From positions 1-10,807 of the forward strand of contig JANZZA010000115.1 of assembly GCA_026419655.1 (NCBI GenBank): a DNA stretch of 10,807 nt, given 5' to 3'. The position numbers and the translations under genes were made by a program. Source of the stretch: Armatimonadota bacterium. GTDB lineage: Bacteria; Armatimonadota; Zipacnadia; Zipacnadales; FEN-943. Numbering within the stretch: the stretch's first letter is position 1; each line of letters opens with the position of its first letter. The notes under the pieces are model-generated. The model was not told where the DNA came from and made no database searches. It was given only the letters and a program-made list of their open reading frames with translations. Positions 5,968 to 10,807 of this stretch are shown in pieces.

Positions 5968-6008
5968 CACAGGCACCTCCACAACTTTGTTACGGCTTGG
6001 CGCCTGTG
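5968..6008 (-). promoter_or_regulatory. 10-bp stem-loop between the DUF72 and ROK genes
   Basis: In minus-strand RNA, CACAGGCGCC (6008-5999) pairs over all ten positions with GGTGCCTGTG (5977-5968), counting one G-U wobble, around a 21-nt loop. The wobble becomes a C-A mismatch in plus-strand RNA, so the structure fits minus-strand transcription. It fills much of the 98-nt gap before the ROK gene. No U run follows. It could be a processing or partial termination site, or a leader element. Confidence 0.4.
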
Positions 6009-6023
6009 TAGATAGCCATGATT

Positions 6024-6788
6024 TTATTCAGTACGGGCTTTTTTCCTCCTTCGGCCGCGCGGTCGCAGAAGGATTTCTCGCAGGGCCAGGGCGTTGTGCG
6101 GCGCATAGCCCTCGGCGTCGTTGTCAAAAAATACGAAGACGTCTCGGCCTTGCTGAAGGGCATGGCGAAAGTCGGCCGCCCACTCTTCTAGCTGAGCCTC
6201 GGTGTAGCAGGATGCATACAGTACTTCGTGGCCATGAAGGCGGGCGTACACGAAATCCGCGGTTATCTCCTTAACCAGAGGATACCGGGGCGTGTCAGCC
6301 CATACCAGAGTTGCTTTGTGTTGGCGTAGCAGCTCATAGCAGGGTTCCTGAAACCACGACTGGTGGCGGAATTCGAAAGCATACCGATGCCCGGGAGGCA
6401 GTAACCTGAGAAAGGCTACCAACCGGTCTGGGTCATAGTGGAAGCCCGGAGGGAATTGCCACAGGATGGGGCCAAGCTTTTCGCCCAGCAAAGCAGCCCG
6501 TGACATGACCAGGCGAGTTGGCTCTTCGACTTCCCGCAGGCGCCTCAAATGCGTGATGACGCGCGACCCCTTATAGGCAAAGAGAAATCCTGACGGCGTG
6601 CGCTCGACCCATGTTCTTATGGTAGTTTCCCGGGGCGTGTGATAAAAGGTTGAATTCAACTCGACACAGTCAAAGACGCTCGCGTAATGGGTAAGCTGGT
6701 CAACACCCTTCAGGTCCTCAGGGTAAAAAACGCCTGAGCGCCAATGTCTGTAGGCCCAGCCGCTTGTGCCTATCCAAGCCTTCGCCAC
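6024..6788 (-). CDS. DUF72 (YecE-like) family protein
   Basis: 254-residue protein of the DUF72/YecE family, a TIM-barrel-like family whose biochemical role is not established. The family's conserved blocks appear in order: IGTSGWAYRHW at 6-16, FDCVELNSTFYHTP at 39-52, FAYKGSRVITHLRRL at 70-84, GPILWQFPPGF at 105-115, FEFRHQSWF at 138-146, WADTPRYP at 163-170, YARLHGH at 181-187 and FVFFDNDAEGYAPHNAL at 218-234. Length is normal. The C-terminus is a basic tail (RPRGRRRKKAR). The GTG start lies 3 nt after the Lon-like stop and has only a weak purine-rich site upstream, so translation is probably coupled to the protease gene. The conserved acidic and aromatic residues hint at a carbohydrate-type or nucleotide-type pocket, but no reaction can be assigned. 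Confidence 0.93.
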   Translation of the reverse strand: MAKAWIGTSGWAYRHWRSGVFYPEDLKGVDQLTHYASVFDCVELNSTFYHTPRETTIRTWVERTPSGFLFAYKGSRVITHLRRLREVEEPTRLVMSRAALLGEKLGPILWQFPPGFHYDPDRLVAFLRLLPPGHRYAFEFRHQSWFQEPCYELLRQHKATLVWADTPRYPLVKEITADFVYARLHGHEVLYASCYTEAQLEEWAADFRHALQQGRDVFVFFDNDAEGYAPHNALALREILLRPRGRRRKKARTE

Positions 6789-6791
6789 CGC

Positions 6792-9275
6792 CTATTGTTC
6801 ATCCCCTTCCGGCGGAGGTACGTCGGGGTGCGCTGGCTCATGGGACTCTTCTTCTTCGCTGCTACTGCGGCGCTCCTCTTCTTCCTCGGGACCACCAAAC
6901 TGCCGCCGCACTTCTGCTAGTTCCCGCAGCCGCTTGTGCACTAGCCAGTTAATCGTGCCTTCTGGAAACTGGCCCTCCTCGTCCTTTGCGCCAGCCGGCA
7001 CACCGGTTAGGAGTTCCATGGCCTCGTCAACGTTGGAGACAGCGTAGATGTGAAATTGGCCCCGTTGCACCGCCTCGATAACTTCGTCGCGCAGCATGAG
7101 GTTGGCGGTATTGGCCTCAGGCATGATGACGCCCTGAGTTCCCGTGAGGCCAACTTCTTTACACGCTGCGAAAAACCCCTCGATTTTTCGGTTGATGCCA
7201 CCGACTGGCTGAATATTGCCGTGTTGGTCTACGGACCCGGTGACGGCAAGGTCTTGGCGCAGCGGCAAGCCGGATAGAGATGAAAGAATTGCATACAGCT
7301 CAGCCGACGACGCGCTATCTCCCTCGACTTCGTCATAGGTTTGCTCGAAAGCCAGCGTCACGGAGCACGACAGAGGCTGGTCCTGAGCGTACCGCTCTCC
7401 CAGGAAGCCTTCAATGATCATGCAGCCCTTGTCGTGGATAGGCCCGCTGAGCTTCGCCTCGCGCTCGATTGCTACGACGCCAGCCTGCCCGGCATACGAG
7501 CGAGCAGTAATACGGCTGGGAAGGCCAACTGGATAGTCTCCTATGGGAAGCACAGAAATGCCGTTGACCTGGCCGACTGCCTGGCCAGAGGTCTTCACCA
7601 TGATGACGCCGCGACGTATGTATTCGATCAGTCTCTCCTCGATGCGGTTTGAGCGCCAGATTTTCTGCTTCAGGGCTTCTTCAACATCCGTGGCCTCGAC
7701 AATTTCACGTCCAGCCCGACGCGCCCAGAAGGCTGCCTCCCTTACCAGGTTTTCGACTACGTTGAACCTGGCCGACAGCTTGTACTGGTCTTCCGCATCC
7801 CTGGCGGCATACTCCACGACACGGGCCACCGCTCCTGCTGAAAAAGCCGGCAGGCCTTCCTCGCGGCACTTGAGGGCGATGAAACCTGCGTACGCCCGGA
7901 TGCGGTCTTCGGATCGCGGGTTCACCCAGTCGAAATCGGCATAAACACGGAATAGGCTAGGGAAGTCGGGGTCATAAGCATAGAGCAGGTAATAAATTAG
8001 CGGGGTGCCTATGACGATGACCTTGGCCTGGAGCGGGATGGGCTCGGGCTCGAGGCTGACGGTGGAAATCAGCCCCAGGTGCTCAGCAAGGGACTCGATG
8101 CGGATTTTGCGTTCTTTGAGCAGGCGCTTGAGGGCATCCCAGGCGAAGGGGCGCGTCAAGAGCGTGTAGGCGTCGAGGATGAGGAACCCGCCTGCTGCGC
8201 GATGGAGTGCCCCTGCATGAATCATGGTGAAATCCGTAACCAGAGCGCCCATCTGGGCCTGGTACTCGATGCGTCCGGTTAAGTTCTGGACTGTGGGATT
8301 CGCCTCGTAGATTACGGGTGCTCCCTGGCCGTTCTGATTGCTGACCAGCACGTTTGCGCGGTAGCGCTCGTAGGGCGGCTTTGGCTGAAGTGGTGGAGGC
8401 AGGTTAATATGGTGTTCGGATTCGCCCATGGCCATGCGCCAGTAGAGCTCGGCGTTTTCGGCAATGTCCTGCTGGATGCGGTCAAGATGCTCGGCGACGG
8501 CGGGTACGTCCCTGTAGCGGGCCTTGAAATCCTCTACAAGCCCCTCCACGGCAGCCGACACGACCTTGCGGTCCAGCTCCTGGACAGCCCGGCGGGCCTC
8601 GCGCTCCAGGCGATGGGCCCGGCGCATGATTTCTTCGAGGCGCCTTTCCAGCGCCTGGCGACGAGCTTCGATTTCCTCTCTTTGGGTTTCCGGCAGTTCC
8701 GCAAATTGCTGTGGTGTCATCACCTCGCCGCCCAGCATGGGTGCCAGCATCAGTCCCCCGGGAGTGCGGCCCACCGCAAAGTTCTGGCTGCGGGCCTCTT
8801 GCTCGAATTCATCCAGCTCTCTCTGGCGCTCGTCGCGGAAGGATTTGATTACCTGGTCGCGCTGCTGCGAATACTCGTCGCTTTCAAGAGCACGGGTGAT
8901 TTCGCGACGCACGTCTTCGACAAATTGGTCGGTGTCCCGGCGGAACTGCACCCCGCGGCCCGGTGGTAGACATATGGCCTTAGGCCGCCGGGGGTCGTCA
9001 AAGTTATATACGTAGCACCAGTCTGGCGGCGTCGGCAGACTGGCAGCAATCTGCTCCGCGAAGGCCTGCGTCATGGAGTGACGGCCCGTCCCAGGTAGGC
9101 CCATGACAAAAATGTTGTAGCCGTCGGCGGCCATGTGCAGGCCGAGGTCCAGGGCGGCAAGCGCACGCTCCTGTCCGATGGGCCCGCTCATCGGCTCGAT
9201 TTCGTCCGTGGTAGTGAAGCCCAAACGGTCTGAGTCGCATCGCCAGGCTAGCTCTTCGGGTCTTAGCTCGCGCAA
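6792..9275 (-). CDS. Lon-related AAA+ serine protease (LonB-like, COG1067 type)
   Basis: Predicted 827-residue ATP-dependent protease. An N-terminal segment (ELRPEELAWRCD) leads into a AAA+ module with Walker A GLPGTGRHS at 59-67 and Walker B GGFLILDA at 362-369. A long Glu/Arg-rich helical insertion, probably coiled coil, is strongest around 197-240. The C-terminal Lon proteolytic domain has EGDSASSAE at 651-659 (Ser654, preceded by Asp653) and GGINRKIEGF at 692-701 (Lys697). The Ser-Lys distance of 43 residues equals that of E. coli Lon (679 to 722). The Walker A lysine is replaced by Arg65, which I recall as recurrent in this subfamily. The last 33 residues form an acidic, Ser-, Glu- and Pro-rich tail. 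No membrane segment is visible, so it is probably cytosolic. TTG at 9275 was chosen because GAGG lies 8 nt upstream. It heads the run to DUF72, ROK and PIG-L. Confidence 0.92.
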   Translation of the reverse strand: MRELRPEELAWRCDSDRLGFTTTDEIEPMSGPIGQERALAALDLGLHMAADGYNIFVMGLPGTGRHSMTQAFAEQIAASLPTPPDWCYVYNFDDPRRPKAICLPPGRGVQFRRDTDQFVEDVRREITRALESDEYSQQRDQVIKSFRDERQRELDEFEQEARSQNFAVGRTPGGLMLAPMLGGEVMTPQQFAELPETQREEIEARRQALERRLEEIMRRAHRLEREARRAVQELDRKVVSAAVEGLVEDFKARYRDVPAVAEHLDRIQQDIAENAELYWRMAMGESEHHINLPPPLQPKPPYERYRANVLVSNQNGQGAPVIYEANPTVQNLTGRIEYQAQMGALVTDFTMIHAGALHRAAGGFLILDAYTLLTRPFAWDALKRLLKERKIRIESLAEHLGLISTVSLEPEPIPLQAKVIVIGTPLIYYLLYAYDPDFPSLFRVYADFDWVNPRSEDRIRAYAGFIALKCREEGLPAFSAGAVARVVEYAARDAEDQYKLSARFNVVENLVREAAFWARRAGREIVEATDVEEALKQKIWRSNRIEERLIEYIRRGVIMVKTSGQAVGQVNGISVLPIGDYPVGLPSRITARSYAGQAGVVAIEREAKLSGPIHDKGCMIIEGFLGERYAQDQPLSCSVTLAFEQTYDEVEGDSASSAELYAILSSLSGLPLRQDLAVTGSVDQHGNIQPVGGINRKIEGFFAACKEVGLTGTQGVIMPEANTANLMLRDEVIEAVQRGQFHIYAVSNVDEAMELLTGVPAGAKDEEGQFPEGTINWLVHKRLRELAEVRRQFGGPEEEEERRSSSEEEESHEPAHPDVPPPEGDEQ

Positions 9276-9288
9276 TCCAAGCACCTCT
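9273..9288 (-). promoter_or_regulatory. Shine-Dalgarno that fixes the Lon-like start
   Basis: Minus strand AGAGG (9288-9284), spacer TGCTTGGA, then TTG (9275-9273). The upstream in-frame GTG (9284-9282) overlaps the ribosome site. Starting at TTG gives an N-terminus beginning RELRPEELAWRCD, which fits relatives. Confidence 0.55.
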
Positions 9289-9415
9289 TACTTTGCGGTT
9301 TCCGATCTGCCCAATAACCTCGCAGCAGGTTCTCGGCCGTAGTCGGTGAACTGACTGCGGTGTTCTGCAAATACTGCTGCTAACCTCTCGCCTCCGCAGG
9401 TGTGCGGGTGCGACC

Positions 9416-9421
9416 ATTATA
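9416..9421 (-). promoter_or_regulatory. possible -10 box of a minus-strand promoter for the Lon-like gene
   Basis: A perfect TATAAT lies on the minus strand in the 164-nt gap between the divergent genes, with its start point about 130 nt before the Lon-like start. I see no good -35 hexamer at 16-18 nt, so the call rests on the -10 box and position only. The same bases overlap the region just upstream of the plus-strand gene's ribosome site. Confidence 0.3.
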
Positions 9422-9424
9422 CAA

Positions 9425-9430
9425 AAGGGG
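9425..9430 (+). promoter_or_regulatory. Shine-Dalgarno-like AAGGGG of the secreted multidomain gene
   Basis: AAGGGG lies 9 nt before the ATG at 9440. It favours this first ATG over the in-frame ATG three codons later. Confidence 0.5.
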
Positions 9431-9439
9431 CGAAGTCTG

Positions 9440-10807
9440 ATGCTCTGCATGCTGGCTCTGCTTATGGGGGTAGCCGGGGCGGTGCCATTCGTAGAAGACT
9501 TCGCAGGAGCCGAATGGAGCTCCCGGTGGACACAGGTTTCAGGCAGTTTTGAGGTGCGGGAGGGGGCTGTGCGCAGCGCGGCGTCGGAGGAATGCTGGCT
9601 GGTGCGCCGGGCTGTCCTGCCGCCGAGAGCCGTCATTGTCGAGGCTGACATCACCCCAGAACAAGGTAAGGTCCCAGGAAAATGGTGCGCAGCCGGGCTG
9701 GCGGCCTGGCTCGCCAGCAATAACTACTGGCGGCTCGCCCTCGTGGAAAACGCTACCGATAAGGAACTGCGCTATTTCGAACTGGTCGAGAGGCTGAATG
9801 GTGTCTGGCAGGCCCAAAACGAGAGACCGACCTATCTCAAAGGCACCGGCGGCGACGATGCGTCCTGGGACTACGGCCGCACTTATCACTTCCGCCTGGA
9901 ATGCACTCAGGATCGGGTTACGGGCACTATCTCGGAAGGACAGCGAGTAATCTGGCAGCGGTCCTTCGAGATGCCGCGGACTGTTGAGTCTTGCCGTGGT
10001 GGGATGCCGGCGCTGACAACGATGGCTATGGTAGCGCGCTTCGAGAATCTGCGAGGGGAGATGGAGCCAATGCCCCTGCCACGACGCGAAGGCCTTCCGG
10101 TTGTGCTGATACTAGACAATGACCTGCCGGGAGCTGACGAAGGCCTTGCAGGTTTTCTGGCATCGTGGCTTGAGGCGGCCGGGCTGAAAACGGAGGTCCG
10201 GCCCATTGGCTCCCTTGTCGAGACGCATCCTACCGCCGCCGAATGGGATGTGCTCGTGGTCCCATCGGCACAGGTAGTGCCGGCGGGCACCGGGCCAGCC
10301 CTGGCCCATTACCTTTCGAGCGGTGGCCAACTCGTCGTCACGGCCTCTGAAGTGCCCTTCGGGCGCCAGCTGGTCTCAGTCGCAGGCCAGTGGGTGACGC
10401 CGGAAGAAGCCCAAGCGTCCGTCAAAGGCGCCGCGACCCTGCTTTCGGTAAGCGACGAGGTGCCTGCAAGACTACAGGTGGAGACTAACGCCCCGGAGCA
10501 CCGGAAGACAGTGACAGTCGAGGAACCGCCCCGCTTAGTCGGCGGGAAAGCCCTGCACTTTCGCGTGGAACAATTCGACGGGTGGGTAACCTGGGGCCTC
10601 GCTGTGCCTGTCGGCACGCTCCGTGACGAAAATCCGGTCCTTCTTTTCTGGGCCAGAGGCGACGAACAAACAACGCACCTTACCATCGAACTCCGTGAGC
10701 GGGATGGCTCCCGATGGATCGGAAGCGTGCCGATTAGCACTGAGTGGCAACGTTATGGACTGCCAGCCCACAGTCTTCCCTTCTGGCCTGATTGTCCGAC
10801 CGCTGGA
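9440..10807 (+). CDS. secreted multidomain protein, possibly carbohydrate-active (partial, 3' end missing)
   Basis: The frame is open from ATG 9440 to the window edge, giving 456 residues with no stop. Residues 1-15 look like a signal peptide (MLCMLALLMGVAGAV), so the product is probably exported. Residues about 17-205 (EDFAGAEWSSRWTQVSGSFE onward) resemble a LamG/DUF1080-like concanavalin-type jelly roll. Residues about 219-302 have alternating strands and helices (PVVLILDN, WDVLVVPSA, HYLSSGGQLVVTA) like the class-I glutamine-amidotransferase-like fold found beside glycoside hydrolases. Residues about 365-450 (GGKALHFRVEQFDGWVTWGL onward) resemble a galactose-binding-like domain. No catalytic hydrolase motif is visible in the part present; one could lie beyond the edge. 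Such mosaics are common in Armatimonadota and related glycan degraders. It is divergent from the Lon-like gene, with 164 nt between starts. Gene call is firm; domain names are fold-level impressions. Confidence 0.75.
   Translation, partial: MLCMLALLMGVAGAVPFVEDFAGAEWSSRWTQVSGSFEVREGAVRSAASEECWLVRRAVLPPRAVIVEADITPEQGKVPGKWCAAGLAAWLASNNYWRLALVENATDKELRYFELVERLNGVWQAQNERPTYLKGTGGDDASWDYGRTYHFRLECTQDRVTGTISEGQRVIWQRSFEMPRTVESCRGGMPALTTMAMVARFENLRGEMEPMPLPRREGLPVVLILDNDLPGADEGLAGFLASWLEAAGLKTEVRPIGSLVETHPTAAEWDVLVVPSAQVVPAGTGPALAHYLSSGGQLVVTASEVPFGRQLVSVAGQWVTPEEAQASVKGAATLLSVSDEVPARLQVETNAPEHRKTVTVEEPPRLVGGKALHFRVEQFDGWVTWGLAVPVGTLRDENPVLLFWARGDEQTTHLTIELRERDGSRWIGSVPISTEWQRYGLPAHSLPFWPDCPTAG

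Noticed and set aside
9418..9423. TATACA as a plus-strand -10 box for the secreted gene
   Set aside because: Transcription would begin about 10 nt before the ATG and remove the AAGGGG ribosome site; no good -35 hexamer lies at the right distance.
9004..9720. Minus-strand open frame of 238 codons across the Lon-like start and the secreted gene
   Set aside because: It covers two well-supported genes in other frames, is rich in Arg, Ser and Ala as expected of a GC-rich shadow frame, and shows no family motif.

Overview
The window looks like a moderately GC-rich bacterial chromosome segment. It carries a cut-off gene at each end and seven complete genes between them, all seven on the minus strand. 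The organism is probably a member of Armatimonadota or a neighbouring PVC/Planctomycetes-like lineage. The evidence for this is the H-X9-DG C-terminal motif of a prepilin-type protein at the left edge, and the secreted protein at the right edge that joins a jelly-roll-like domain, a GATase-like fold and a carbohydrate-binding-like domain. This placement is an inference from gene content; no rRNA or other phylogenetic marker is present.

Layout. (1) 1-291, plus: the 3' end of an H-X9-DG pseudopilin-like gene, converging on nadA across a GC-rich inverted repeat. (2) 315-2866, minus: a tight operon read rhomboid intramembrane protease -> membrane-anchored SDH/ClpP-fold serine protease -> nadA (quinolinate synthase). 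A good sigma-70-like promoter lies near 3010-3038, followed by an unusual structured leader of about 140 nt. (3) 2867-3630: about 760 nt without a credible gene. It holds that promoter and leader, plus a cluster of degenerate repeats with imperfect inverted ends, which looks like decayed insertion-sequence or MITE-type material. (4) 3631-9275, minus: a run read Lon-like AAA+ protease -> DUF72/YecE protein -> ROK-family sugar-kinase homologue -> PIG-L (LmbE-like) deacetylase. (5) 9440-10807, plus: a divergently transcribed secreted multidomain protein cut off by the window edge.

How the genes may work together. Rhomboid and SDH protease are both membrane proteases and are translationally coupled, which suggests membrane protein turnover; nadA (NAD synthesis) appears to share their transcript. 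ROK and PIG-L are adjacent, with 33 nt between them, and could form a small amino-sugar or deacetylated-glycoside module. Lon-like and DUF72 are almost abutting (3 nt). Three genes (SDH protease, PIG-L, Lon-like) share the same start geometry: a GAGGTG Shine-Dalgarno whose own GTG lies in frame nine bases upstream of the better GTG or TTG start. I moved those three starts accordingly.

I see no CRISPR array, tRNA, rRNA, intact transposase, phage gene or defence system. The least explained parts are the repeat-rich gap, the structured leader and the divergent ROK protein.
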